10,121 nucleotides of DNA from Oscillospiraceae bacterium (GCA_017458025.1 JAFTGG010000196.1:1-10121); one strand, 5' to 3'. Counted from the first letter of the stretch, positions 1 to 6,900 are shown. Program-made: numbers and translations. The notes: generated from the letters alone by a model not told the origin.

Positions 1-1019
1 ATCTCTCTGATGGCGCCGCCCATGACGCCCGCCACGCAGACGGGCTTGTGCTCGTCGCAGATGCAGAGCATGTTCGTGGTGAGCGCGTGGTCCTTGCCGT
101 CGAGGGTCTGGATGCTCTCGCCCTCCTTGGCGGTGCGAACGATGATGTGCCCGCCGTCGACGCAGCTAAAGTCGAACGCGTGCATCGGCTGGCCGTATTC
201 CAGCATGACGTAGTTTGTGATGTCGACGATGTTGTTGATGGGGCGCATGCCCGCGGCGCGGATGCGCTCGCGCATCCACAGCGGCGAGGGCTTGATCTTG
301 ACGTTCTTCACGAGCCGCGCGGTGTAGCGCGGGCAGAGCGTGGGATCGTCGATGTCGATCCTCGCGTGCTCGTTGATGTCGCCGCCGGCGGTCTTGACCT
401 CCGGCTCGTGGGACTGCCACGGCGTGTCGAAGGTAGCGCTCGCCTCGCGGACGAGGCCGATGACGCTCAGGCAGTCGGGGCGGTTGGGCGTGATCTCGAA
501 CTCGACGATGGTGTCGTCGTAGCCGATGGCCTTCGTGATCTCGTCGCCGGGCTGCAAATTCTTCGCCGCGAGATCGGGGTCGTTGTTCAGCAGAAACAGC
601 CCCTCCTCGGGATTGTGCGGCCAGTCGTGCTCGGTCATGCCCAGCTCCTGATACGAGCAGCACATGCCGTTGGACTCCACGCCGCGCAGCTTGCCCGCCT
701 CGATGGTCTTGCCGCCGGGCAGCTCCGCGCCCGGGAGCGCGACGGGGACGAGGTCGCCGACCTTCTGGTTCTGCGCGCCGGTGACGATCTGGACGGGCGC
801 GCCCTGTCCGACGTCGATCTGGCACACCCACATGTGGTCGCTGTTCTCGTGGCGCGCCATCTCCAAAATCCTGCCCACGACGACGTTTTTGATTTCCGTA
901 CCCTCGCGGGTGATGGTCTCGACCTTGGAGCCGGAGAGCGTCATCGCGTCGTTAAATTCCTTATCGCTGACGTGGCTCAAATCAATAAACTCGTTCAGCC
1001 ATCTTCTGCTTAAATCCAT
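1..1019 (-). CDS. pheT: Phenylalanyl-tRNA synthetase beta subunit, N-terminal 339 codons (cut by window edge)
   Basis: PheT is the large subunit of the cytoplasmic alpha2-beta2 enzyme that charges tRNA-Phe with phenylalanine. The visible N-terminal part starts MDLSRRWLNEF, the usual PheT opening. An EMAP/Arc1p-like tRNA-binding domain follows at about residues 40-155 (VVVGRILEMARHENSDHMWV, then a GAQNQKVGDLVPVALPGA stretch). Next come the FEITPNRPDCLS motif at about 174-185 and the start of the B3/4 editing domain, with CPRYTARLVKNVKIKPSP and INNIVDITNYVMLEYGQPMHAFD. The ATG (complement of 1017-1019) is preceded by an AGGAGGG ribosome site. It lies 19 nt after the pheS stop, so the two genes form one operon in the normal order. 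Full-length PheT is about 800 residues; the remainder lies left of position 1. No frameshift or missing key residue is visible. Confidence 0.97.
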   Translation of the reverse strand, partial: MDLSRRWLNEFIDLSHVSDKEFNDAMTLSGSKVETITREGTEIKNVVVGRILEMARHENSDHMWVCQIDVGQGAPVQIVTGAQNQKVGDLVPVALPGAELPGGKTIEAGKLRGVESNGMCCSYQELGMTEHDWPHNPEEGLFLLNNDPDLAAKNLQPGDEITKAIGYDDTIVEFEITPNRPDCLSVIGLVREASATFDTPWQSHEPEVKTAGGDINEHARIDIDDPTLCPRYTARLVKNVKIKPSPLWMRERIRAAGMRPINNIVDITNYVMLEYGQPMHAFDFSCVDGGHIIVRTAKEGESIQTLDGKDHALTTNMLCICDEHKPVCVAGVMGGAIRE

Positions 1020-1038
1020 TGTTTACGCCCTCCTTTCC

Positions 1039-2064
1039 TTAGAATTGTTCGAGGAACCGCACGTCGTTCTCGAAGATGAGACGCAGGTCGCTGATCTTGT
1101 ACTGTCCCAGCGCGAGGCGTTCGAGGCCGAAGCCGAACGCCCAGCCGGAATACACGCTCGAATCAATGCCGCAGCCCTCAAGCACCTTCGGGTGGATCAT
1201 GCCCGCGCCGAGGACCTCGATCCAGCCCTCGCCCTTGCAGGTCGGGCAGCCCGCGCCGCGGCATTTGTAGCATTGGATATCCATCTCGCAGCTCGGCTCG
1301 GTGAACGGGAAGTGGTGCGGGCGGAAGCGCGTGACCGTGTCCTCGCCGTAGAGGGACTTGACCACCGCGTTGAGCGTGCCCTTGAGGTCCGCCATCGTGA
1401 TGCCCTTGTCGATCGCCATGCCCTCGATCTGGTGGAACATCGGCGAGTGCGTCGCGTCCACCTCGTCCTTGCGGTAGACGCGGCCCGGCGCGATCATGCG
1501 GATCGGCAGCGGGCGCGACTCCATCGCGTGAATCTGCATCGGGGAGGTCTGCGTACGCAGCAGAATGGAGCTGTCCGAAGTGAAGTAGAACGTGTCCGTC
1601 CACTCGCGCGCGGGGTGGCCCTCCTCGACGTTGAGCTTGGTGAAGTTGTATTCGGCCAGCTCGACCTCGCGGTCCTCGATGACCTCAAAGCCCATGCCGA
1701 TGAAGATATCCTTGATCTCGTCGAGCACCTGATACATCGGGTGCTGCTTGCCGAGCTTCTGCGCCGTGCCGGGGATGGTCACATCCACGGTCTCGGACAG
1801 CAGGCGCGCCGCCATAGCGCGGGCCGCCAGCTCGCCCGCGCGGGTCTCGATGGCGGCCTCCAGCTTTGCGCGGACCTCGTTCGCCAACTGCCCGATGACG
1901 GGGCGCTCCTCGGCGGAGAGCCTGCCCATCTGCTTTAAGACGGCGGTCAGCTCGCCCTTCTTGCCGAGGTATTGGACGCGCAGCGCCTCCAGCTCCTCCG
2001 CCTTTTCCGCGTTTTCCATCGCCGCGACAGCCGCCGCGCGAATGGCCTCCAACTGTTGCTTCAT
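1039..2064 (-). CDS. pheS: Phenylalanyl-tRNA synthetase alpha subunit
   Basis: PheS is the catalytic class II subunit of phenylalanyl-tRNA synthetase and makes Phe-adenylate and Phe-tRNA with PheT. The 341-residue protein has the family's usual length. Residues 1-85 form a charged helical, probably coiled-coil arm that contacts tRNA. The catalytic core shows HPM (108-110), DTFYF (157-161), LLRTQTSPMQ (168-177), motif 2 GRVYRKDEVDATHSPMFHQIEG (two parts, 194-215), the FPFTEPSCE strand (252-260) and motif 3 GWAFGFGLERLAL (307-319). A Cys4 cluster (C265, C268, C273, C276 in CYKCRGAGCPTC) probably binds zinc; this insert is common in clostridial PheS. The ATG follows a clear AAAGGAG site 7-8 nt upstream. 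It is the first gene of the pheST operon, with a likely promoter at 2106-2134. Confidence 0.98.
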   Translation of the reverse strand: MKQQLEAIRAAAVAAMENAEKAEELEALRVQYLGKKGELTAVLKQMGRLSAEERPVIGQLANEVRAKLEAAIETRAGELAARAMAARLLSETVDVTIPGTAQKLGKQHPMYQVLDEIKDIFIGMGFEVIEDREVELAEYNFTKLNVEEGHPAREWTDTFYFTSDSSILLRTQTSPMQIHAMESRPLPIRMIAPGRVYRKDEVDATHSPMFHQIEGMAIDKGITMADLKGTLNAVVKSLYGEDTVTRFRPHHFPFTEPSCEMDIQCYKCRGAGCPTCKGEGWIEVLGAGMIHPKVLEGCGIDSSVYSGWAFGFGLERLALGQYKISDLRLIFENDVRFLEQF

Positions 2065-2105
2065 ATATGTTTCTCCTTTAAGAGTTCATAATCGCCTAAA
2101 TCATA

Positions 2106-2134
2106 CTTATATCATAATAAGAACGCGGTTGCAA
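2106..2134 (-). promoter_or_regulatory. Likely sigma-A promoter of pheST
   Basis: Read on the minus strand, TTGCAA (2129-2134) and TATAAG (2106-2111) are separated by 17 nt. The transcript would start near 2099, leaving a leader of only about 35 nt before pheS. That is too short for a T-box leader, and I see no T-box consensus. Confidence 0.6.
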
Positions 2135-2153
2135 GCTGTATTTTATACTGAAC

Positions 2154-2198
2154 TGTAGGATTTGCAATGATGTGTAACACATCATTGCAAATCCTACA
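2154..2198. repeat. Perfect 21-bp inverted repeat with 3-nt loop
   Basis: The arms at 2154-2174 and 2178-2198 are exact reverse complements (TGTAGGATTTGCAATG... and its mirror), separated only by TAA. There is no adjoining T-tract and the stem is AT-rich, so it is not a standard terminator. It lies between the two divergent -35 boxes (2129-2134 minus strand, 2229-2234 plus strand), about 20 and 30 bp from each. It could be a small palindromic repeat element, a cruciform or insulator, or an operator for a dimeric regulator. Confidence 0.85.
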
Positions 2199-2228
2199 AA
2201 TTCGATAATCGTATCAGCCGACAAAACC

Positions 2229-2256
2229 TTGACTTTTTCCGCTTATCTTGTATAAT
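2229..2256 (+). promoter_or_regulatory. Likely sigma-A promoter of the phosphoribosyltransferase gene
   Basis: TTGACT (2229-2234) and a perfect TATAAT (2251-2256) are 16 nt apart. The transcript would start near 2263 and carry about 49 nt of leader, including a small GCGCT/AGCGC stem (about 2261-2280). No purine-riboswitch-sized leader is present. Confidence 0.75.
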
Positions 2257-2311
2257 TATTGCGCTTGCCGCGCGGAGCGCGATTTGAAACGTTTGAAGGG
2301 AGTTTCCTGAA

Positions 2312-2872
2312 ATGGCGACTTATACGATGCATGTGGCGGGCCTGACCCGCGAGCTTCCCATCTGCAAGGTCAACGACGAGTTGTACATCGGCGCGTTTAT
2401 CATGTTCGGCGACGCGGAGCTGACCGTGGAGTGCGCGCGCGAGCTTTTAAAGCTCGCGGAGGACATCGAGTACGACTACCTGTTTACGGCGGAGGCGAAA
2501 AGCATTCCGCTGATCCATGAAATGGCGCGCCAGAGCGGCGCAAAGAAGTATTTTATCGCCCGCAAGGGGCCCAAGGTCTATATGCCCGACCCGATTTCCG
2601 TGGACGACCAGTCCATTACGACGCTCTCGCTCCAAAAGCTCTACCTCGGCAGCGACGACGCGGCGCTGATGAAGGGCAAGAAGGTGCTCATCGTGGACGA
2701 CGTGATCTCCACCGGCGGCTCGCTCAAGGCGATGAGCGCGCTGATCGAAAAAGCGGGCGGCATCGTCGCGGGCAGCATGGCGGTCCTCGCCGAGGGCGGC
2801 GCGGCGGAGCGTCACGACATCCGCTTCTTGCAGCCGCTGCCGGTGTTCAACGCGGATGGCACGGTAAAGTGA
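2312..2872 (+). CDS. Phosphoribosyltransferase, adenine/purine type (Apt-like)
   Basis: This 186-residue protein belongs to the type I phosphoribosyltransferase fold, which joins a purine base to PRPP to make a nucleotide. The PRPP-binding loop is clear at residues 125-137 (VLIVDDVISTGGS), and RKGPKVYM (84-91) precedes the flexible catalytic loop region. The length fits adenine phosphoribosyltransferase (about 170-190 residues) better than the longer PurR repressor of the same superfamily, because no N-terminal winged helix is present. The short tail LPVFNADGTVK differs from classical Apt, so the base specificity (adenine, hypoxanthine/guanine or xanthine) is open. The ATG follows GAAGGGAG with normal spacing. 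It has its own promoter and a double terminator. The next gene is adenine deaminase, which supports a role in purine salvage. Confidence 0.85.
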   Translation: MATYTMHVAGLTRELPICKVNDELYIGAFIMFGDAELTVECARELLKLAEDIEYDYLFTAEAKSIPLIHEMARQSGAKKYFIARKGPKVYMPDPISVDDQSITTLSLQKLYLGSDDAALMKGKKVLIVDDVISTGGSLKAMSALIEKAGGIVAGSMAVLAEGGAAERHDIRFLQPLPVFNADGTVK

Positions 2873-2876
2873 GAAT

Positions 2877-2917
2877 AAGCCGGTATCCTTGCAGTCGGGA
2901 TACCGGCTTCTATTTTT
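2877..2917 (+). terminator. Intrinsic terminator 1 after the phosphoribosyltransferase
   Basis: A perfect 12-bp stem (AAGCCGGTATCC at 2877-2888, mirror at 2898-2909) has a 9-nt loop and runs into the T-rich tract TTCTATTTTT. It starts 5 nt after the stop codon. Confidence 0.88.
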
Positions 2918-2931
2918 ACAGCGACGCAAGA

Positions 2932-2970
2932 CAAGGACGCCATTTCCGCGCGGGATGGCGTCTTTGTTTT
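2932..2970 (+). terminator. Intrinsic terminator 2, tandem to the first
   Basis: A 12-bp stem with one G-U pair (CAAGGACGCCAT at 2932-2943 with 2955-2966) and an 11-nt loop is followed by TTTT. Two terminators in a row isolate ade from the upstream gene and imply that ade has its own promoter. Confidence 0.75.
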
Positions 2971-3013
2971 GCCCTATTGCCGTTTTCACCAAAATTCCCG
3001 TTCAAAATTTGGC

Positions 3014-3042
3014 TCGACACGGCACCGGTTTTGCGATATCCT
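3014..3042 (+). promoter_or_regulatory. Possible promoter of ade
   Basis: TCGACA (3014-3019, 5 of 6 consensus bases) and TATCCT (3037-3042, 4 of 6) are spaced by 17 nt, lying between the double terminator and ade. The match is moderate, but the position is what the upstream terminators require. Confidence 0.5.
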
Positions 3043-3084
3043 ATTAAAAATACCCAAACGCAAAATTTATGAGGAGGTATCGTG

Positions 3085-4815
3085 ATGGCGAAGGAGAGTT
3101 ATGCGGGCAAGATCAACCGGAAGCTCAACAAAAAGCTGCGCGTGGTCGAGGTAGCCGCGGGGCGTGAACCCGCCGACCTCGTGCTCAGGAACGCGACCTA
3201 TGTGAACGTCTACTGCAACGAGCTGAGCCACGGCGACATCGCGGTGGCGAACGGCCTCATCGCCGGCATGGGCGAGGAATACCACGGCAAGGAGGAGGTC
3301 GACGCCGGCGGCAAGCTCGTGCTGCCGGGCTTTGTCGACGCGCATATCCACCTCGAAAGCTCGCTCGTCTCGCCGACCGAGTTCGCCAAGGCGGTGCTGC
3401 CGCACGGCACGACCACCGTCATCACCGATCCGCACGAGATCACGAACGTCATGGGCACCGACGGCATCGAGTACATTTTGCAGGCGACCGAGGGGCTGCC
3501 CGTCGACGTGCGCGTCATGCTGCCGAGCTGCGTCCCCGCGACGCCGCTCGACGAGTCCGGCGCGTCGCTCGACTACCGCGCCATCGACTCGTTCTACGAC
3601 CACGGCCGCGTGTCCGGCCTCGCCGAGATGATGAACTTCGTCGGCGTCGTGGCGGGCGACCAGCAGGTCATCGAGAAGATCGTCGCCGCGCAGGCGCACC
3701 ACAAGAAGATCGACGGCCACGCGCCCGACCTCGGCGGCAACGCGCTCAACGCCTACATCGCCGCGGGCGTGTACTCCGACCACGAGTGCTCGAATGTGCG
3801 GGACGCGCTCAACAAGCTGGAGCGCGGGCAGTACATCATGATCCGCGAGGGAACCGCCGCCCGCAACCTCGACGCGCTGCTGCCGCTGCTGACGCCGCAG
3901 TATTACACCTACTGCATGTTCTGCACCGACGACAAGCACCCAAACGACCTGCTGAACCTCGGCCACATCGACTACATCGTGAAAAAGGCGATCAAGGCGG
4001 GCGTCGACCCGATCATCGCGGTCAAGTGCGCCTCGCACCACGCCGCGCGCTACTTCCTGCTCAACAACCGCGGCGCCATCGCGCCGGGCTTCCTCGCCGA
4101 CTTCGTCGTCATCGACAACTTCGACGACTTCAATATTCTGGAGGTCTATAAGAAGGGCAGGCGCATGTTTGACGGCGAGACGCTCGCCGACATCAAGCCG
4201 CCGGAGATCGAGCCGTACCTCGTCAAGCACGCGCACGAGACGTTCCACGTCGCGCGCCTGACGGCGGAGGACTTTGCCGAGACGCGCGCGCGCGGCGTGC
4301 TGGGCATGGTGCCGGGCGAGATCGTCACGACCGACGCGGGCTACGCGACCGAGATCGACGTTGCGAACGACGTGCTCAAGATCGCGGTCATCGAGCGGCA
4401 TAAGAACACGCACCACATCGGCATCGGCTACATCAAGGGCTACGGCCTCAAGAGCGGCGCGGTGGCGACCTCGATCTCGCACGACAGCCACAACATCATC
4501 GTCGTCGGCACGAACGAGGCGGACATCGCCGCGGCGGCGAACCGCGTCGTCGAATTGAACGGCGGCATCGTCGTCTGGGACGGCGGCGAGGCGAAGGGCG
4601 AGCTGCAATTGGAGATCGCGGGCATCATGAGCGAGGAGCCGCTGACCGTCGTCAACGACAAGCTGGAGGCGGCGAAGGAGGCGGCGTTCGCGCTCGGCGT
4701 TTCCCGCGGCGTCGACCCGTTTATGACGCTCTCGTTTATGGCGCTGCCGGTGATCCCGACGCTGCGCCTCACGACGCGCGGCGTGTTCGACGTGGCGAAC
4801 CAGAAGTATGTGTAA
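3085..4815 (+). CDS. ade: Adenine deaminase
   Basis: Ade hydrolyses adenine to hypoxanthine and ammonia, feeding purine salvage. It is a metal-dependent amidohydrolase of 576 residues, the usual length for the family. Visible motifs are the metal-binding VDAHIHLESS (84-93), HGTTTVITDPHE (107-118) with NVMG, GLAEMMNF (178-185), GHAPDLGG (211-218), SDHECS (231-236), and TDDKHPNDL (281-289) with the catalytic Asp. The C-terminal Ade-specific domain carries ISHDSHNIIVVGTNEADI (464-481). I chose ATG 3085 over the GTG three bases earlier because GAGGAGG (3071-3077) is then 7 nt away, an ideal distance. With the upstream phosphoribosyltransferase it forms a purine-salvage neighbourhood, although terminators separate the two transcripts. 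I see no damage or unusual residue. Confidence 0.97.
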   Translation: MAKESYAGKINRKLNKKLRVVEVAAGREPADLVLRNATYVNVYCNELSHGDIAVANGLIAGMGEEYHGKEEVDAGGKLVLPGFVDAHIHLESSLVSPTEFAKAVLPHGTTTVITDPHEITNVMGTDGIEYILQATEGLPVDVRVMLPSCVPATPLDESGASLDYRAIDSFYDHGRVSGLAEMMNFVGVVAGDQQVIEKIVAAQAHHKKIDGHAPDLGGNALNAYIAAGVYSDHECSNVRDALNKLERGQYIMIREGTAARNLDALLPLLTPQYYTYCMFCTDDKHPNDLLNLGHIDYIVKKAIKAGVDPIIAVKCASHHAARYFLLNNRGAIAPGFLADFVVIDNFDDFNILEVYKKGRRMFDGETLADIKPPEIEPYLVKHAHETFHVARLTAEDFAETRARGVLGMVPGEIVTTDAGYATEIDVANDVLKIAVIERHKNTHHIGIGYIKGYGLKSGAVATSISHDSHNIIVVGTNEADIAAAANRVVELNGGIVVWDGGEAKGELQLEIAGIMSEEPLTVVNDKLEAAKEAAFALGVSRGVDPFMTLSFMALPVIPTLRLTTRGVFDVANQKYV

Positions 4816-4826
4816 TGTGATTTGAT

Positions 4827-4891
4827 ACTAGGCCTTGTTTGAAAAAGGCCCGCCGTTTGGGTATGTCGGCATTTTTTAAGCAAGGCCTAGT
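4827..4891. repeat. Long imperfect inverted repeat between convergent genes
   Basis: The outer 11 bp are perfect (ACTAGGCCTTG at 4827-4837, mirror at 4881-4891). The pairing continues inward to a 24-bp stem with one mismatch and two G-U pairs around a loop of about 17 nt. There is no T-tract after the outer stem. A weak inner GCCG/CGGC stem followed by ATTTTTT could act as a terminator for ade. The compact size and long terminal inverted repeats resemble a very small MITE-like or palindromic element. Confidence 0.75.
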
Positions 4892-4922
4892 TGCATATTA
4901 GTATGATATACTGAGTATTAGC

Positions 4923-4944
4923 AAAAGCGGGCGCGTCCGCTTTT
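4923..4944 (+). terminator. Probable terminator of ade, possibly bidirectional
   Basis: A perfect 8-bp stem (AAAAGCGG at 4923-4930 with CCGCTTTT at 4937-4944) encloses a 6-nt loop, so a GC core ends in T residues on both strands. It lies about 110 nt past the ade stop. Confidence 0.65.
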
Positions 4945-4962
4945 CATGAAGACCGGTATAAA

Positions 4963-5007
4963 GGGCAAAAAAATAAGAGGCTCGGAGAGCCTCTTGTTTT
5001 TTTGCCC
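4963..5007 (-). terminator. Strong bidirectional terminator of the queH-plsY operon
   Basis: A 21-bp stem (one G-T pair) has a 3-nt loop. The core AAGAGGCTC/GAGCCTCTT is flanked by seven A and seven T residues and closed by GGGC/GCCC. It works on either strand and its outermost base pair uses the last base of the plsY-like stop codon, so termination follows directly on translation. Confidence 0.93.
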
Positions 5008-5645
5008 TATCTCACCCGATGGTCGCCGCGCTTCGCGCTGCGGAAGCCGATCTCGGTGCCGTTCGCGATGCGCGCGAGATTGACGCGGTGCTTGCCGATG
5101 ATGACCGCCGACGCAACGCAGAGCAGCGCCATCAGGACGAAGTGCCCCGCCGCCGCGTAGTAGGCGGGGACCGCCACGACCGTCGTCATCGTACACACGA
5201 CAATGTAGTCGGTGATGAGCAGAAGCACCGCCAGCACGACCAACAGCGCGAGCGCGAATTTCCAATTGAGCGCCAGCGTCATGCCGAGGTACGCCGCGAA
5301 GCCCTTGCCGCCGCGGAAGTGCGTGTAGAACGGGTACATGTGCCCGATGACGCAGGCGACGCCCGCCACCACGCCAGGGTGCGCGACGCCGGGGAACAGC
5401 ACGCCCGCGAGCCAGACCGCGAGCACCGCTTTGCCGATGTCGTGCGCGCCGACGAGCACGCCCGCTTTCCAGCCCATGAGAATGAGCGCGTTCGACGCGC
5501 CGGGGTTGCCTGTGCCGCCGTCGTGGGCGAGGTCGACGCCTTTGAGCTTGGCGAGGTACATCGCCATGTTCGACGTGCCGATCAGATAGCCGACGAGGGC
5601 GACGAGCGGATAGACGGAAAATTGATTGATCCATTCGAGCGACAT
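5007..5645 (-). CDS. PlsY-like glycerol-3-phosphate acyltransferase, copy 1 (altered motif 1)
   Basis: PlsY enzymes are integral membrane proteins that move an acyl chain from acyl-phosphate to glycerol-3-phosphate, the first step of phospholipid synthesis. This 212-residue protein is very hydrophobic and has the three family motifs: GTGNPGASN (44-52), GHMYPFYTHFRGGKG (101-115), and KHRVNLARIANGTE (185-198). Motif 1 is unusual: the normal GSGN serine is Thr45, and the arginine expected three residues after the last Asn of the motif is Ile55. Both positions were reported as essential in pneumococcal PlsY. Motifs 2 and 3 look intact. The ATG has AGGAGG nearby and lies 10 nt after the stop of copy 2, from which it probably arose by tandem duplication. 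It may be an acyltransferase with changed substrate use rather than the main PlsY. Confidence 0.88.
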   Translation of the reverse strand: MSLEWINQFSVYPLVALVGYLIGTSNMAMYLAKLKGVDLAHDGGTGNPGASNALILMGWKAGVLVGAHDIGKAVLAVWLAGVLFPGVAHPGVVAGVACVIGHMYPFYTHFRGGKGFAAYLGMTLALNWKFALALLVVLAVLLLITDYIVVCTMTTVVAVPAYYAAAGHFVLMALLCVASAVIIGKHRVNLARIANGTEIGFRSAKRGDHRVR

Positions 5646-5655
5646 GCCGAGCCTC

Positions 5656-6270
5656 CTATTTCTTCAACCGAAATTCGCTTCTCTCCCGATGGCGGATATG
5701 CGTCTCCGTGCCGCGGCGGATACCGGCGAAATTCTCCCTGTGCCGGCAGAGCATGACGAACGACAGCGTGCACAGCAGCAATCCGGTGGCGATGCCGAGC
5801 CGCACCGCGCTGTAGATGGGAAAGAGCGCCATAGTCGAGATGTTCCCGAACACGAGATAGTCCGTCATGAGCATGATGAGCGCGATGGGAATGAGAAAAT
5901 ACGCGATAAAATGCCAATCGAGCGCGAGGATCATGCCGATGTAGGACGCGAAGCCCTTGCCGCCGCGAAAGCGCCGGTAAAACGGGAACATATGCCCCAG
6001 CACGCAGCCCGCGCCGCCGATGACGCCGGCGAGCTCGGCGCCGCGGAACAGGCGCTTGCACAGCCGCACCGCGATGATCGCCTTGCTGATGTCGAAAAAC
6101 GCCACCAGCAGACCGAGCGGCACGCCCATGAGCAGCGCCGTGTTCGACGCGCCCGGGTTGCCGGTGCCGTCTTCGGTCACGTCGACGCCTTTGATGCGCG
6201 AGAGGATCAGCGAGGGATTGGGCGTCCCGATCAGGTAACCCAGAAGCGCGGCGGCGAGATAACCGTTCAT
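5656..6270 (-). CDS. PlsY-like glycerol-3-phosphate acyltransferase, copy 2 (altered motif 1)
   Basis: This is a second 204-residue multi-pass membrane protein of the PlsY family. Motif 1 is GTGNPGASN (35-43), motif 2 is GHMFPFYRRFRGGKG (92-106), and motif 3 is RHRENFAGIRRGTE (176-189). As in copy 1, the motif-1 serine is Thr and the expected arginine is replaced, here by Leu46. Motif 3 also has Gly183 where many members have Arg (N-x-x-R-L). The two copies agree closely around the motifs but differ strongly in the helices, so the duplication is not recent. Translation starts 4 nt after the queH stop, and its GGAGG ribosome site lies inside the last queH codons, which suggests translational coupling. 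I cannot tell whether either copy is the cell's principal PlsY. Confidence 0.88.
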   Translation of the reverse strand: MNGYLAAALLGYLIGTPNPSLILSRIKGVDVTEDGTGNPGASNTALLMGVPLGLLVAFFDISKAIIAVRLCKRLFRGAELAGVIGGAGCVLGHMFPFYRRFRGGKGFASYIGMILALDWHFIAYFLIPIALIMLMTDYLVFGNISTMALFPIYSAVRLGIATGLLLCTLSFVMLCRHRENFAGIRRGTETHIRHRERSEFRLKK

Positions 6271-6274
6271 ATCC

Positions 6275-6838
6275 TTAACCTCCGAAGCGTTCTTTGTCTT
6301 TTTGAATCTGCTTCGCGTAGCGGTCCTCCTCCGAGAACACGCAGCCGCAGTATTTCTGCATGTAGAGCCCCAGCTCCCGCGCCTTGGCCTGCCCCGCGCG
6401 GAAGCCAGGGCGGAAGTCGCGGTACAGAAAGTCGACGCCGTACTTCCGCGCCATCTCCTCGCCGACCTGCCGCAGCAGCTCGTGGTTCTGGTACGGCGAG
6501 ATGAGCAGCGACGAGGTAAACGCCCTGAACCCGTTGTCGGCGGCGTACTTCGCCGCCGTGCCGAGGCGGATCGTGTAGCAGTGGGCGCAGCGGCGGTCGA
6601 TGTCGCCCGCCACGGCGCGGACGAAGTCCCGCAGGCCGTAGTCGTCGAGCACGCGCACCTCCATATCCGCCGTCTCGCCGTAGCCGACGAGCGTATCGCG
6701 ACGCGCCTTGTACTCCTGATAGGGGTGGATGTTGGGGTTGAACCACAGCGACGTCGGCTCGACGCCCTCGGCGCGCAGCGTGTCGACGCAGTACACCGAG
6801 CACGGCGCGCAGCACGAATGCAGCAGTACGCTCTCCAT
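6275..6838 (-). CDS. queH: Epoxyqueuosine reductase QueH
   Basis: QueH (formerly DUF208) performs the last step of queuosine synthesis, reducing epoxyqueuosine to queuosine in the tRNA wobble base; it replaces the unrelated QueG in many bacteria. The 187-residue protein has the family's cysteine pattern: HSCCAPCSVYC (C9, C10, C13, C17), RRCAHCYTIRLG (C84, C87) and YCGC (C164, C166). It also has the conserved TSSLLISPYQNHE (108-120). The paired cysteines fit the iron-sulphur/metal site of the family. I start at the ATG read from 6838-6836, which has AGGGGG just upstream; an in-frame upstream extension to 6940 is hydrophobic, AT-rich and overlaps the promoter. It is first in an operon with two plsY-like genes; no functional link to lipid synthesis is obvious. 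Confidence 0.95.
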   Translation of the reverse strand: MESVLLHSCCAPCSVYCVDTLRAEGVEPTSLWFNPNIHPYQEYKARRDTLVGYGETADMEVRVLDDYGLRDFVRAVAGDIDRRCAHCYTIRLGTAAKYAADNGFRAFTSSLLISPYQNHELLRQVGEEMARKYGVDFLYRDFRPGFRAGQAKARELGLYMQKYCGCVFSEEDRYAKQIQKDKERFGG

Positions 6839-6871
6839 GACAGTCCCCCTCAAACTTATAAATATAAGAAA

Positions 6872-6900
6872 AGTATAACATGTAGACGCGTTATTGACAA
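6872..6900 (-). promoter_or_regulatory. Strong promoter of the queH-plsY operon
   Basis: On the minus strand TTGTCA (6895-6900) and TATACT (6872-6877) are spaced by 17 nt, with an extended -10 TGT directly before the hexamer. The predicted leader before queH is about 27 nt. Confidence 0.78.

Noticed and set aside
48..1938. Long plus-strand frames opposite pheT and pheS (48-1013, 664-1938)
   Set aside because: They mirror pheT and pheS, lack domains and ribosome sites, and have the biased R/A/L/D composition of antisense shadows.
2257..2311. Purine riboswitch upstream of the phosphoribosyltransferase or ade
   Set aside because: Leaders are too short (about 49 nt and under 45 nt) and show no purine-aptamer core or expression-platform hairpin.
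2869..3072. 67-codon frame after the phosphoribosyltransferase
   Set aside because: It consists of two intrinsic terminators and the ade promoter region read as codons.
3067..4608. 513-codon open frame antisense to ade
   Set aside because: It is an artefact of GC-rich codon use. Its product is a low-complexity V/R/D/A-rich string, while the opposite strand encodes a full, motif-complete adenine deaminase.
4893..4922. Short AT palindrome AGTAT-GAT-ATACT as a promoter or small RNA start
   Set aside because: No -35 box at a sensible distance on either strand; a 5-bp palindrome in AT-rich DNA is unremarkable.
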